DNA of 64,000 nt from Comamonadaceae bacterium (GTDB lineage Bacteria > Pseudomonadota > Gammaproteobacteria > Burkholderiales > Burkholderiaceae_C), in assembly GCA_947448735.1 (NCBI GenBank), contig CANFOS010000019.1:1-64000 (forward strand). Reading direction: 5' to 3'. This document shows, piece by piece, positions 1 to 8,648 of the stretch; position 1 is the first letter of the stretch; each line of letters starts with the position of its first letter. The notes below the pieces were generated by a model that was not told where the DNA came from, did not search any database, and saw only the letters and a list, made by a program, of their open reading frames with translations. The position numbers were made by a program, and so were the translations under genes.

Positions 1-212
1 ACCTCCTCGATGGGACGGTTCCAGTTTTCTGATGAAAAGGCAAATACCGTCAAGACCGCTATCCCACGTTCAACACAAGACTGAACACAGGCCCGCAGCG
101 CGTCCACGCCCTGTTTGTGGCCCGCAACCCGGGGCAAGTAGCGCCCCGTTGCCCAGCGACCGTTGCCGTCCATGACGATAGCGACGTGGTGCGGAACCGA
201 AGGGTGTGACAT
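1..212 (-). CDS. uppS: Isoprenyl transferase (undecaprenyl diphosphate synthase), N-terminal part
   Basis: This is the N-terminal 70 codons of a cis-prenyltransferase, which condenses isopentenyl diphosphate onto farnesyl diphosphate to make the C55 carrier lipid for peptidoglycan. The start ATG is at 212. The protein reads [21 protein letters not shown], containing the family's MDGNGRWA motif with the catalytic Asp. FSSENWNRP, the second signature, follows near residue 65. The gene runs off the left edge, so the C-terminal part of the domain cannot be checked. It lies 41 bp downstream of frr, in the order rpsB-tsf-pyrH-frr-uppS usual in beta- and gammaproteobacteria, and is probably cotranscribed. 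Confidence 0.93.
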   Translation of the reverse strand, partial: MSHPSVPHHVAIVMDGNGRWATGRYLPRVAGHKQGVDALRACVQSCVERGIAVLTVFAFSSENWNRPIEE

Positions 213-253
213 GTGTGATCGACGAGTGCGTTGCGAGCTATAGCCGTATCAGG

Positions 254-814
254 CTACACCGCCATGATGTCCTGCTCTTTGGAAGCGACCAATTTATCGA
301 CTTCAGCGATGAATCGATCGGTGAATTTTTGCACTTCGTCATGCGAGCGGCGCTCGTCATCCTCCGAGGCCAGCTTGTCCTTGACGATCTTTTTCACGCT
401 GTCGTTGGCATCACGGCGCAAGTTACGAATAGCCACTTTGGCATGTTCACCCTCACCACGCACCACCTTCGTCAACTCCTTGCGGCGCTCTTCTGTCATC
501 GCGGGCATCGGCACCCGGATCAGGTCACCCTGTGCGGCAGGATTCAGACCCAAGTCTGAATCACGAATGGCCTTTTCGATTTTGGCGCCCATGCCCTTTT
601 CCCATGGGGAAACACTGATGGTTCGGGCATCCAGCAACGATACATTGGCCACCTGGCTGATGGGAACCATGGAACCGTAGTAGTCGACCTGCACGGTGTC
701 CAGCAAGCCAGGATTGGCGCGGCCCGTGCGGATTTTTGTCAAACTGCTCTTGAATGAATCGATCGACTGCTGCATTTTTTGCTCGGCAGTGTTTTTGATC
801 TCAGCGATGCTCAT
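254..814 (-). CDS. frr: Ribosome recycling factor
   Basis: Ribosome recycling factor, 186 residues, the usual family length. With EF-G it splits post-termination ribosomes in the cytosol. It begins [20 protein letters not shown] and contains [13 protein letters not shown] near residues 27-39, the conserved patch of the long three-helix domain. The [16 protein letters not shown] stretch follows, as does an [15 protein letters not shown] segment. It sits 61 bp downstream of pyrH and 41 bp upstream of uppS on the same strand and is almost certainly part of the same translation/cell-wall operon. Nothing unusual was seen. Confidence 0.97.
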   Translation of the reverse strand: MSIAEIKNTAEQKMQQSIDSFKSSLTKIRTGRANPGLLDTVQVDYYGSMVPISQVANVSLLDARTISVSPWEKGMGAKIEKAIRDSDLGLNPAAQGDLIRVPMPAMTEERRKELTKVVRGEGEHAKVAIRNLRRDANDSVKKIVKDKLASEDDERRSHDEVQKFTDRFIAEVDKLVASKEQDIMAV

Positions 815-875
815 GTTTCAAACTCCGGATACTGAATTCAGAAAAGCTTTTTTGTGCGCCCGTCCGACAAACGCC

Positions 876-1586
876 TCAAACATGCACCAAGGTACCTTCG
901 TCTTCCCCCTGCACTACACGCTTAAGTGCACCATGCTTGAAGATACTGAAGACCTTAAGAGGCAACTTTTGGTCGCGACACAGGGCAAAGGCAGTGGCAT
1001 CCATCACTTCGAGATTTTTACCCATCGCTTCGTCAAAGGTGATGCTGGCATACCGCGTTGCATTCGGGTCTTTTTTCGGGTCAGCCGAATACACGCCGTC
1101 GACTTTGGTGGCTTTCAGCACAATTTCAGCGCCGATTTCAGCGCCACGCAAAGCTGCAGCTGTGTCAGTCGTGAAGAACGGGTTACCCGTGCCAGCCGCA
1201 AATATCACCACTTTGCCCTCTTCGAGGTACTGCAGGGCCTTGGGCCGAACATAAGGTTCAACGACGCGCTCAATGGCAATGGCCGACATCACACGGGCCG
1301 TCAGACCCGCTTTGTCCATGGTGTCACCCAGGGCAAGCGCATTCATCACCGTCGCCAGCATGCCCATGTAGTCAGCAGTTGCGCGATCCATGCCGACCGA
1401 GCCGCCCGCCACACCACGGAAAATATTGCCACCACCAATCACCACCGCCACCTCAACGCCCATGCGGGTGATTTCAGCGATTTCTTCAACCATCCGCACG
1501 ATCGTGGCACGGTTAATGCCAAAGGCGTCATCCCCCATCAAGGCCTCACCTGACAGTTTTAACAAGATTCGCTTGTAGGCTGGCAT
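876..1586 (-). CDS. pyrH: UMP kinase
   Basis: Uridylate kinase, 236 residues, of the bacterial amino-acid-kinase-fold type; it phosphorylates UMP to UDP for pyrimidine nucleotide synthesis. The ATP/UMP site motifs are visible: [15 protein letters not shown] near residues 10-24, IGGGNIFRG near 50-58, and [20 protein letters not shown] near 67-86. The [16 protein letters not shown] segment near 129-144 is also typical. It lies between tsf (62 bp upstream) and frr (61 bp downstream) in the conserved order. No leader peptide or attenuator was recognised in the gaps. Confidence 0.97.
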   Translation of the reverse strand: MPAYKRILLKLSGEALMGDDAFGINRATIVRMVEEIAEITRMGVEVAVVIGGGNIFRGVAGGSVGMDRATADYMGMLATVMNALALGDTMDKAGLTARVMSAIAIERVVEPYVRPKALQYLEEGKVVIFAAGTGNPFFTTDTAAALRGAEIGAEIVLKATKVDGVYSADPKKDPNATRYASITFDEAMGKNLEVMDATAFALCRDQKLPLKVFSIFKHGALKRVVQGEDEGTLVHV

Positions 1587-1648
1587 GCAGGCTCTTTCTG
1601 GAGTTAATCAAATAGCAAGTTTAGCGGCCTTCCGGCTGGAAAAAATAC

Positions 1649-2563
1649 TCAGCTCGCCTTGGCAGCAGCAATTTGCGCTGCGACTTCGGCGGCAAAGTCG
1701 TCGACCTTCTTTTCGATGCCTTCGCCCACCACATACAAAGTGAAAGATTTGACAGCGGTTGCTTTTTCTTTGAGCATTTGCTCGACCGTCTGCTTGTCAT
1801 TTTTAACAAACGTCTGGTTGTGCAAGCTGACTTCTTTCAAATACTTTTGCACGCCACCCTCGATGCGCTTGGCGACGATCTCAGGAGACTGCACCGGCTT
1901 GCCCGCAGCCACTGCCACGGATGCATCTTCAGCAGCCTTGGCTGCAGCCACCGAGCGCTCGCGGGCCACAAGTTCAGCAGGCACCTGGTCGCTCGACAAT
2001 GACACTGGCTTCATGGCTGCAACGTGCATGGCTACGTCTTTGGCGGCAGTTTCATCACCATCGAACTCCACCACCACGCCGATGCGTGTGCCGTGCAGAT
2101 AAGAAGCCAATTTACCGCTGGCAAAACGCTGAAAGCGGCGCACAGCCATGTTCTCGCCGATTTTGCCAATTAGACCTTTGCGCACGTCTTCAACCGTCGG
2201 GCCAAAGCCGTCCAGGCTGAGAGGCATGCCGCCAATGGCAGCCACATCAACAGGATTATTTTTGACAATGCCGACCGCCACTGCGTCAGTGAAAGCCAAA
2301 AAGCTGTCGTTTTTGGTGACAAAGTCAGTTTCGCAATTGATCTCAACCAGCGCACCTACGCCGCCCTCGGTGTGGTAAGCAATGACACCTTCTGCGGTCA
2401 CGCGGGAGGCGGCCTTGCCAGCCTTGTTACCCAGCTTGACGCGCAAAATTTCTTCGGCTTTTTCAAAATTGCCTTCAGCCTCGGTCAGAGCCTTTTTGCA
2501 CTCCATCATGGGAGCATCGGTTTTGGCGCGCAACTCGGCGACCATGCTTGCAGTAATTGCCAT
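1649..2563 (-). CDS. tsf: Elongation factor Ts
   Basis: EF-Ts, 304 residues from ATG 2563 ([15 protein letters not shown]), the guanine-nucleotide exchange factor for EF-Tu. Reading could be extended two codons to a TTG, but the ATG has an AGGAAG Shine-Dalgarno 9 nt upstream and matches family N-termini. The N-terminal UBA-like domain carries [21 protein letters not shown], and the core starts with the [13 protein letters not shown] signature near residue 80. It follows rpsB, from which it is separated by a terminator-like hairpin, so part of the rpsB transcript may stop before tsf. Confidence 0.97.
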   Translation of the reverse strand: MAITASMVAELRAKTDAPMMECKKALTEAEGNFEKAEEILRVKLGNKAGKAASRVTAEGVIAYHTEGGVGALVEINCETDFVTKNDSFLAFTDAVAVGIVKNNPVDVAAIGGMPLSLDGFGPTVEDVRKGLIGKIGENMAVRRFQRFASGKLASYLHGTRIGVVVEFDGDETAAKDVAMHVAAMKPVSLSSDQVPAELVARERSVAAAKAAEDASVAVAAGKPVQSPEIVAKRIEGGVQKYLKEVSLHNQTFVKNDKQTVEQMLKEKATAVKSFTLYVVGEGIEKKVDDFAAEVAAQIAAAKAS

Positions 2564-2600
2564 TTTCAAATTCTTCCTGTCGGTTTATCTTTAACTTGTA

Positions 2601-2627
2601 AAAAAGGGGCTACGCGAGCCCCTTTTT
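2601..2627 (-). terminator. Hairpin with U-tract between rpsB and tsf
   Basis: A perfect inverted repeat with 11-nt arms (AAAAAGGGGCT / AGCCCCTTTTT) and a 5-nt loop lies in the rpsB-tsf gap. The GC part is flanked by A and T runs, so it could work as an intrinsic terminator in either direction. On the minus strand it would sit 26 bp after the rpsB stop and 37 bp before the tsf start. An attenuator setting the S2:EF-Ts ratio is a reasonable inference. Confidence 0.75.
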
Positions 2628-2652
2628 CGCGTCTGGCGCAAAACGCCTTGAT

Positions 2653-3399
2653 TTAAGCGGCGGCTACTTCCACGAATTCGTCGGAGCTCTCGGGCTGAAC
2701 CATCTTGACCACTTCGTTGGTCGCATTGGCGCGGCCTTCGATGATGGCATCAGCAATGCCGCGTGCGTACAGCGCAACGGCCTTGGACGAATCATCGTTG
2801 CCAGGGATCACGTAATCGATTCCGATAGGCGAGTGGTTGGAGTCAACCACACCAATCAATGGAATACCGAGCTTCTTGGCCTCCAGAATCGCGATTTTGT
2901 GGAAACCCACGTCAATCACGAAAATCGCGTCCGGCAGGGCTGCCATGTCCTGAATGCCACCGATGTCTTTTTCAAGCTTTTCGATTTCGCGCTTGAAGGT
3001 GAGCTGTTCTTTTTTACTGATGGTGTCCAGACCTGCTTCTTGCTGGGCCTTCATTTCCTTCAGACGCTTGATAGATGTCTTGACCGTTTTAAAGTTGGTC
3101 AACATGCCGCCGAGCCAGCGCTGGTCAACAAATGGAACGCCGGCACGCCGGGCTTCCATGGCGACGGTTTCGCGCGCTTGGCGTTTCGTACCCACCATCA
3201 AAATGGTGCCGCGGTTGGCCGACAGTTGCTTGGCGAACTTCATCGCCTCGTTGTACATCGGCAGCGATTTCTCGAGGTTGATGATGTGAATGCGGTTGCG
3301 ATGACCAAAGATGTACGGAGCCATCTTGGGGTCCCAAAAACGGGTTTGGTGTCCAAAATGGACACCGGCTTCCAGCATTTCGCGCATGGTCGTTGACAT
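2653..3399 (-). CDS. rpsB: 30S ribosomal protein S2
   Basis: Ribosomal protein S2, 248 residues, a component of the 30S subunit. The N-terminus [20 protein letters not shown] and the following [25 protein letters not shown] are diagnostic, as is the [14 protein letters not shown] segment near residue 90. The gene begins the minus-strand rpsB-tsf-pyrH-frr-uppS cluster. Its start lies about 135 nt downstream of an extended -10 promoter that overlaps the 5' flank of the divergent amidase gene, leaving room for a leader of the kind S2 uses for autoregulation in other bacteria (known for the family, not shown here). Confidence 0.97.
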   Translation of the reverse strand: MSTTMREMLEAGVHFGHQTRFWDPKMAPYIFGHRNRIHIINLEKSLPMYNEAMKFAKQLSANRGTILMVGTKRQARETVAMEARRAGVPFVDQRWLGGMLTNFKTVKTSIKRLKEMKAQQEAGLDTISKKEQLTFKREIEKLEKDIGGIQDMAALPDAIFVIDVGFHKIAILEAKKLGIPLIGVVDSNHSPIGIDYVIPGNDDSSKAVALYARGIADAIIEGRANATNEVVKMVQPESSDEFVEVAAA

Positions 3400-3539
3400 A
3401 GTAAATACTCCTAAGGTTGTGTCTAAAATCAGCGCTTATCGCCGGGCATGCACATTTGGCATATGACCGGCAACACCTTGAATGGCTGATTTGCGATTTA
3501 CCTCGCAAGCGACCTGTTTGTCGACTGCAAAGCCATTCG

Positions 3540-3548
3540 ATTATAGCA
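3540..3548 (-). promoter_or_regulatory. Extended -10 promoter for rpsB operon
   Basis: On the minus strand the sequence reads TGCTATAAT, a consensus sigma-70 -10 hexamer with the extended TGn element. No good -35 hexamer stands 17 bp upstream, which is common for extended -10 promoters. Transcription would begin near 3533 and give a leader of roughly 130 nt before rpsB. The element lies 19 bp from the start codon of the divergent amidase. Confidence 0.6.
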
Positions 3549-3566
3549 CCCCAAAGTCCACCTCTC

Positions 3567-4886
3567 ATGCCTACAGCCCTCACCGATATTCATTCCACGC
3601 ACCAGGCACTGGCTGGCGGCCAAACCAGCGCGGCGGACTTGCTGGCCCATGCCCAAAAAATGGCCGCCAGTGCGGCTTGCCGGCATGTCTTCATGCCAAG
3701 CGCTGCCGGCGACACACAGCCAGCGCCCTTGGCAGGCCCATTGACGGGGATACAGGTCTCGGTCAAAGACCTGTTTGACGTGCGGGGCCAGGTCACCAGC
3801 GCAGGCTCAAAAGTGCTGAAAAATGCCCCACCCGCTTTGGCAGACTGCCCCGCTGTGGCTCGGCTTCGGTCGGCGGGGGCGATTTTGACCGGTCGCACCA
3901 ACATGGTGGAATTCGCTTTTTCAGGGGTAGGCATCAACCCGCATTACGGCACGCCGGTCAACCCGGCTGACGCAAAGATTGAACGCATCCCTGGCGGCTC
4001 GTCGTCCGGCGCGGCAGTGTCGGTCGCAACGGGTGCGGCCTTGGTCGGCCTGGGCTCGGACACAGGCGGCTCGATTCGCATTCCGGCGGCCTTGTGCGGC
4101 ATCGTCGGCTTTAAAAGTACCGCGCGACTGGTGCCCACCACTGGCGCCCTGCCCTTATCGACCAGCCTGGACACGGTTTGCGCTCTGACCCGATCGGTGC
4201 GTGACGCTGTGACCGTGCATGAGGTGATCGCAGCGCGCAGTGTCAGTCTGGCCGGCAAACCGCTGGCAAACCACCGATTTGCGCTTGCCCGCACGGTGAT
4301 GCAAGACGGCTTGGACAGCACCGTGGCCCGCGCTTTTGACCGCACCCTCACGCTGCTGCGATCCGCCGGGGCGCAGATTGAAGAGATAGATCTGACCGAG
4401 ATCAGCGAACTCTCCGGCATCAACGCGACAGGCGGCTTGTCAGCATTTGAAAGTTATGCCTGGCACCGCGCGTTGATTGCCGAGCACCAGGCAGACTACG
4501 ACCCGCGCGTGGCCGTGCGCATCTTGCGCGGCGCCAGCATGACGACCAGCGACTACGCCGACGTGGTTGCAGCCAGGGCTGACTGGATCAGCAGGATGGA
4601 GATGCGCCTGCGGGGCTTTGATGCGGTGCTGTCGCCCACCGTTCCCATGGTTGCGCCGCCCATTGCCAGCGTGCTGAACGATGATGCCGAGTTTTTCAGG
4701 GTCAATGGCCTGCTGCTGCGCAACACGGCGGTGGTCAACATGCTCGACGGTTGCGGCATCTCCCTGCCCTGCCACCGCGCTGGCGAACTGCCTGTGGGCC
4801 TGATGCTGTGGCACGTAGCCCTGCACGACGACGCCGTACTTGATGCAGCTTTGCAAGTTGAGGCACGCCTTAACCAGACGCTATAA
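3567..4886 (+). CDS. Amidase signature family hydrolase
   Basis: An amidase-signature enzyme of 439 residues. The reading frame extends 50 codons further upstream, but that part overlaps the rpsB leader and promoter and has no family similarity. ATG 3567 (MPTALTDIHST) is therefore preferred. The Ser-cisSer-Lys triad is readable: Lys in SVKDLFDVRG near residue 72, and the glycine/serine-rich signature GGSSSGAAVSVATGAAL followed by GSDTGGSIRIPAALCG with the nucleophile Ser. Enzymes of this family hydrolyse amides, carbamates or allophanate, or act in GatA; the substrate cannot be told. No GatB/GatC neighbours are present, so it is not the Glu-tRNA amidotransferase. The next gene is dadA. Confidence 0.85.
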   Translation: MPTALTDIHSTHQALAGGQTSAADLLAHAQKMAASAACRHVFMPSAAGDTQPAPLAGPLTGIQVSVKDLFDVRGQVTSAGSKVLKNAPPALADCPAVARLRSAGAILTGRTNMVEFAFSGVGINPHYGTPVNPADAKIERIPGGSSSGAAVSVATGAALVGLGSDTGGSIRIPAALCGIVGFKSTARLVPTTGALPLSTSLDTVCALTRSVRDAVTVHEVIAARSVSLAGKPLANHRFALARTVMQDGLDSTVARAFDRTLTLLRSAGAQIEEIDLTEISELSGINATGGLSAFESYAWHRALIAEHQADYDPRVAVRILRGASMTTSDYADVVAARADWISRMEMRLRGFDAVLSPTVPMVAPPIASVLNDDAEFFRVNGLLLRNTAVVNMLDGCGISLPCHRAGELPVGLMLWHVALHDDAVLDAALQVEARLNQTL

Positions 4887-4936
4887 CTTTCATAGCTATT
4901 CGCGCATATATCTATTGGCCTGGAGGCCATTTTTAG
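4887..4936 (+). repeat. Short interspersed repeat, family 1 (copy A)
   Basis: An AT-rich element with the family-1 core CATAGCTATTCGCGCATA then TATTGGCCTGGAGGCCAT. It starts at the amidase stop codon and ends about 70 bp before dadA. The GGCCTGGAGGCC part is a small palindrome. A TAGAAT hexamer follows the repeat and could serve as a -10 for dadA. Confidence 0.7.
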
Positions 4937-5004
4937 CAATTAGAATCGATCCAAAAAACCATGACTTCAAGCTTTTCCAAACCTGTTGACGTCAAAAAAG
5001 CCAC

Positions 5005-6264
5005 ATGAAGATCGCCGTCATAGGCGCAGGCATCATCGGCATCACCACGGCTTACGAGCTGGCCGTCGATGGCCATGACGTCACGGTGTTTGAGCGGCGC
5101 GGCGCAGCCGCTGAAGAAACCAGCTTTGCCAACGCAGGCGTTGTCGCGCCAGGCTCTGTCACGCCGTGGGCTGCGCCCGGCATGCCTGGCAAGGTGCTGG
5201 GCAATCTGCTCAGCCGCCATGCGGCAGTCAAGCTCAGTTTGCCCCTGTCAGGCACCGACCTGACCTGGATGTGGAAATGGTGGCGTGCCTGCAAACTGGA
5301 GACTTACCTTTCCAACCGCGTCCGACTGCAGCGCTTGGCGTTTTACAGCCGCGAACGACTGCACCACCTGACGACAGTACTGCAGCTGGATTACGAACGC
5401 AGCGACGGTTACACCGTGCTCTTGCGCAGTGAAAAAGACAGCCGTCTGGTGCGACCTGGCTTACAGGTGTTGCGCGATGCAGGCGTGGCATTCAGCGAGA
5501 TCAATGCCGAAGCCGTGCGCAAACTCGAGCCCGCCATCAACCCAGATACCGAATTTTTAGGCGGCATACATCTGCCCGACGACGAAGTAGCCAACTGCCG
5601 CCAGTTTGCGCTGCTGCTGAAGGACAAAGCGCGCGATTTGGGTGTCAAATTCGAGTTCAGTACGACAGTAGCCAAGGTAAATCCTGCGGGTGCAGCTAGC
5701 GTCTTGATAGCAGGCGAAGACTCGCCCCGCCAGTTTGACCGGTTGGTCATGTGCGCTGGCTTGGCATCTGCCGCGCTGCTCAAACCTTTGGGCCTGAAGA
5801 TTCCCATGACGGCGGTTTACGGTTACTCCATCAGCGCACCGATACGTGAGCTGCTCAATGCGCCTCGCAGCGCCCTGATGGACGAGCGCTATAAAGTGGC
5901 CATTTCCCGACTTGGCAACCGGGTGCGGGTGGCGGGCAGCGCCGAGATTGGCGGATCTTTAAGCAAACACCGCGCTTCCTCGGTTCAAACCCTTTACAAG
6001 GTGCTGCATGACTGGTTCCCCGGCGCAGCCCAGAACGCCAACACGGGTGTCAGCGTGCAAGTCTGGAAAGGCGCAAGACCCATGCTGCCTGACGGCCCGC
6101 CCTTGATTGGCGAAAGTGGCATTTCAGGGCTGTGGCTCAACTTGGGGCATGGCTCCAGCGGCTGGGCACTGAGTTGCGGCAGTGCGCGAGCGCTGGCAGA
6201 TGTGATGGCAGGTAAGGCAGCAGACATCGACATGGAGGGCCTGGGCATTGGCCGGCTGGGCTGA
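5005..6264 (+). CDS. dadA: D-amino-acid dehydrogenase (DadA-like)
   Basis: FAD-dependent D-amino-acid dehydrogenase, 419 residues, close to the length of E. coli DadA. It oxidatively deaminates D-amino acids such as D-alanine at the inner membrane and feeds electrons to the respiratory chain. The FAD-binding GxGxxG motif is at the very start (IAVIGAGIIGITTAYELA), followed by SFANAGVVAPGSVTPWAAPGMP, a stretch typical of DadA. The C-terminal GLWLNLGHGSSGWALSCGSAR segment near 380-400 is the conserved flavin-contacting region. The gene is preceded by interspersed repeat A. No alr racemase is adjacent, so catabolic pairing with racemisation is not shown here. Confidence 0.88.
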   Translation: MKIAVIGAGIIGITTAYELAVDGHDVTVFERRGAAAEETSFANAGVVAPGSVTPWAAPGMPGKVLGNLLSRHAAVKLSLPLSGTDLTWMWKWWRACKLETYLSNRVRLQRLAFYSRERLHHLTTVLQLDYERSDGYTVLLRSEKDSRLVRPGLQVLRDAGVAFSEINAEAVRKLEPAINPDTEFLGGIHLPDDEVANCRQFALLLKDKARDLGVKFEFSTTVAKVNPAGAASVLIAGEDSPRQFDRLVMCAGLASAALLKPLGLKIPMTAVYGYSISAPIRELLNAPRSALMDERYKVAISRLGNRVRVAGSAEIGGSLSKHRASSVQTLYKVLHDWFPGAAQNANTGVSVQVWKGARPMLPDGPPLIGESGISGLWLNLGHGSSGWALSCGSARALADVMAGKAADIDMEGLGIGRLG

Positions 6265-6425
6265 ATCTGCATCTGTACGCCGGCGCCGCAAGTTTGGTTA
6301 CGACTGCACAGCGCCGCGCCACTGATCGGAAATGCGTCATGTCGGGGCGTTACAGTCGCACTATTCGGCGGTGGTCCCGCTCTGGCCTGGCATGCGGCCA
6401 TGGCCTGTTTTTGAATGGAACCATC

Positions 6426-6512
6426 ATGAGCATGTTCAGTTTGATCAACAAAGCCAGCAAAAAGCGATTGGGCAAAGGCGAGTCCAAAGCAACGCAAGAG
6501 GCCGCCGCGTGA
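6426..6512 (+). CDS. Possible 28-residue leader protein coupled to nnr
   Basis: A small open frame reading MSMFSLINKASKKRLGKGES and ending TQEAAA. It has a GGAA 5 nt upstream of its ATG, and its TGA stop overlaps the ATG of nnr (TGATG), the arrangement expected for translational coupling. The product would be short, basic in the middle and possibly amphipathic at the N-terminus. I recognise no family. Similarity to proteins in related genomes would be needed before calling it a gene; it may only provide the ribosome delivery for nnr. Confidence 0.35.
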   Translation: MSMFSLINKASKKRLGKGESKATQEAAA

Positions 6513-8044
6513 TGCAAAAAATAACCACGGCTCACAGCCAGCTGCTTTTTGACGTGGCCGCCACCCGCCGCATTGAACAGCGTGCCGCCAGCACCCTGCC
6601 GCCTCACACCCTGATGCAGCGGGCGGGTCTGTCAGTGGCCCGCTTGACCATGGCTGTTGCCCCGCATGCTAGGCGCATCTGGATAGCCTGTGGGCCGGGC
6701 AACAACGGTGGCGATGGTTTTGAGGCGGCCACGCATCTGCACCAGTGGGGCAAGCGAGTCGTGGTGACATGGACCGGCACAGGCCAACACGCCCACCCAC
6801 ATGATGCCCAAGCCGCGTATCAAAAAGCTGTTGCTGCCGGTGTCGCCATGAATGACGGGCCGCCGCAAAATTTTGATGTTTGTATTGACGCGCTGCTGGG
6901 AATTGGTGGAAATCTTGACCCTGCGCGTGAAGGCACAGAGCGCATGCTGCAATGGCTGTACCTGATGGCGAAAAGCGCAGTACCGTGTCTGGCGGTGGAT
7001 CTGCCCAGCGGACTAAATGCCGATACGGGGGTTTACGCAGGAACAAAAAGCGCTATTCATTCAGGAGCTGCTCGCTCAAATATTTATTGGCCTGGAGCAC
7101 GATTTACCCTCGCTTTATTGACCCTGAAACCCGGATTTTTCACGGCTGAAGGCCGCGACAACGCTGGTCAGCTGTGGTTTGACGACCTTGGCGTTGACCT
7201 GACAACCACAGAACCGGCCAGCGCCCGGCTGTTAGGGGCAGACGGCTGTATCCAGCAGCAAAGGCTGCACAGCAGCCACAAAGGCAGCTTTGGCGATGTC
7301 GCCATTTTGGGTGGCGAATCAAGGCCCGGCAGCCACATGGCAGGCGCTGCGCTGCTGGCCGCCAGCGCAGCGCTGCATGCCGGGGCTGGCCGGGTGTTTG
7401 TGGCTTTGTTGGGCGACGGCGCCATCACCGTCAATCCAATCCAGCCAGAGCTGATGTTCCGCAGCCCTGATGCACTCGATTTGCGTACGCAGGTGGTGGT
7501 GTGCGGCTGCGGCGCGGGCGATGCCGTCAAAGGGGTTTTACCAAGGGTCTTGTCGGTGGCAAACCGACTTGTGCTGGATGCCGATGCGCTCAATGCCATT
7601 GCCAACGACCCTCAGCTTCAAAGCTTGCTCAAAGCAAGGGCGGCGCGCGATAAGCATGGTTTTGCCACGGTGCTCACCCCGCATCCGCTGGAAGCGGCCC
7701 GCCTGCTGCAAACCACCACCGCGGTCGTTCAGTCTGACCGCCTGCAGGCCGCAGCAAGGATCGCCGAGATGTATCAGGTGGTGGCGGTTTTGAAAGGCTC
7801 TGGGACAGTGATCGCCGCGCCAGGTCAAACCAGTTGCATCAATGCCAGCGGCAACGCCCTGCTGGCCACAGCGGGTACGGGCGACGTGCTGGCCGGCATC
7901 ATTGGCGCCAAGCTTGCTGGCGGTTTAACGGCTTTTGATGCGGTTGCCAGCGCTGTGTTTGCGCACGGTCATGCTGCTGACGAATGGCTGAGAACCCGTC
8001 CCGCAGAGACACTGACAGCCTCCGCTCTGGCCGCCTTGGTCTAG
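6512..8044 (+). CDS. nnr: Bifunctional NAD(P)HX epimerase / ADP-dependent NAD(P)HX dehydratase
   Basis: A 510-residue fusion of YjeF_N (NnrE epimerase) and a ribokinase-like NnrD dehydratase, which together repair hydrated NADH and NADPH. ATG 6512 is chosen over an upstream ATG because the preceding 60 codons are unlike the family. NnrE shows GPGNNGGDGFEAA at residues 61-73 and DLPSGLNADTG near 165. NnrD shows GSFGDVAILGG near 255, NASGNALLATAGTGDVLAG near 450 and a C-terminal ADEWLRTRPAETLTASAL. Residues of about 178-198 are encoded by an in-frame copy of interspersed repeat family 1, in a loop between GVYAGT and TLALLTLKPG. The overlap with the small upstream frame suggests coupled translation. 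Confidence 0.92.
   Translation: MQKITTAHSQLLFDVAATRRIEQRAASTLPPHTLMQRAGLSVARLTMAVAPHARRIWIACGPGNNGGDGFEAATHLHQWGKRVVVTWTGTGQHAHPHDAQAAYQKAVAAGVAMNDGPPQNFDVCIDALLGIGGNLDPAREGTERMLQWLYLMAKSAVPCLAVDLPSGLNADTGVYAGTKSAIHSGAARSNIYWPGARFTLALLTLKPGFFTAEGRDNAGQLWFDDLGVDLTTTEPASARLLGADGCIQQQRLHSSHKGSFGDVAILGGESRPGSHMAGAALLAASAALHAGAGRVFVALLGDGAITVNPIQPELMFRSPDALDLRTQVVVCGCGAGDAVKGVLPRVLSVANRLVLDADALNAIANDPQLQSLLKARAARDKHGFATVLTPHPLEAARLLQTTTAVVQSDRLQAAARIAEMYQVVAVLKGSGTVIAAPGQTSCINASGNALLATAGTGDVLAGIIGAKLAGGLTAFDAVASAVFAHGHAADEWLRTRPAETLTASALAALV
7045..7106 (+). repeat. Interspersed repeat, family 1 (copy B), inside nnr
   Basis: This stretch reads GCGCTATTCATTCAGGAGCT and then TATTTATTGGCCTGGAGC, the same pattern as the intergenic copies near 4.9, 25.6 and 54.1 kb. 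It lies wholly inside the nnr reading frame and is translated as about 21 extra residues (KSAIHSGAARSNIYWPGAR). The frame continues unbroken on both sides. Confidence 0.8.
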
Positions 8045-8054
8045 CCGCCTCGAT

Positions 8055-8621
8055 CTAGGCCAGCACCATCAAGCCGATTTGCAGCGCCAGTATCAACACA
8101 ATGGCTGACAAATCAATACCGCCTACTGAGGGAACCACGCGCCGCAAAGGCGCCAGCAGCGGCTCGGTCAGGCGACCCAATAAATTGTAGGCAGGCGAGC
8201 CGGGTTGCACCCAGGACAAAATCGCAAATCCGATAACCAGAATCATCAGGGTTTGCAGCGCCACACGCAGCAGCAGTTTGAAGGCCAAGCCCAGCAAGGT
8301 CAGGAGCATCTCAGGCTCCAGCGCATCCAGACCAAGACCGCCCAACACCATGGTGAAAAGCAACAGCCAGATCAAGCCAAAGACCAGCGCAAACAGCAGA
8401 GCCGCCAGCAGACTGGCCCAGTCGATTTTGGATTGCGCCAATGCTCGGGGCAGCATCAAGCGCAGCGGCTTGACCAGCCAGTCCGTCACCGCCATGACGA
8501 AAATACCCGGTTGGGCGCGCATGTTGACGCGTGTCCAGTTCATCCAGGCGCGCAAAAGTGCCGCCGAAATCAGCAGAAAAAAGAAACTTTCCAGCAGGAA
8601 AGACAGCACGCGAATCAGCAT
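8055..8621 (-). CDS. YggT family integral membrane protein
   Basis: YggT-family protein, 188 residues, with two copies of the hydrophobic YGGT unit. The first, near residues 2-85, contains FLLISAALLRAWMNW; the second, near 110-188, contains LMILVIGFAILSWVQPGSPAYNLLGRLTEPLLAPLRRVVPSVGG. The paired pattern 'W..P..N......PLL.P.RR..P..GG.D.S' is the family signature. The product should span the inner membrane several times. YggT proteins have been linked to cell division and osmotic-shock tolerance in some bacteria, but the role here is unknown. The gene converges with nnr (10 bp apart) and lies 27 bp downstream of rnr. Confidence 0.88.
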   Translation of the reverse strand: MLIRVLSFLLESFFFLLISAALLRAWMNWTRVNMRAQPGIFVMAVTDWLVKPLRLMLPRALAQSKIDWASLLAALLFALVFGLIWLLLFTMVLGGLGLDALEPEMLLTLLGLAFKLLLRVALQTLMILVIGFAILSWVQPGSPAYNLLGRLTEPLLAPLRRVVPSVGGIDLSAIVLILALQIGLMVLA

Positions 8622-8648
8622 GAGATACCTTGCTTGACTGAGGCCGTT

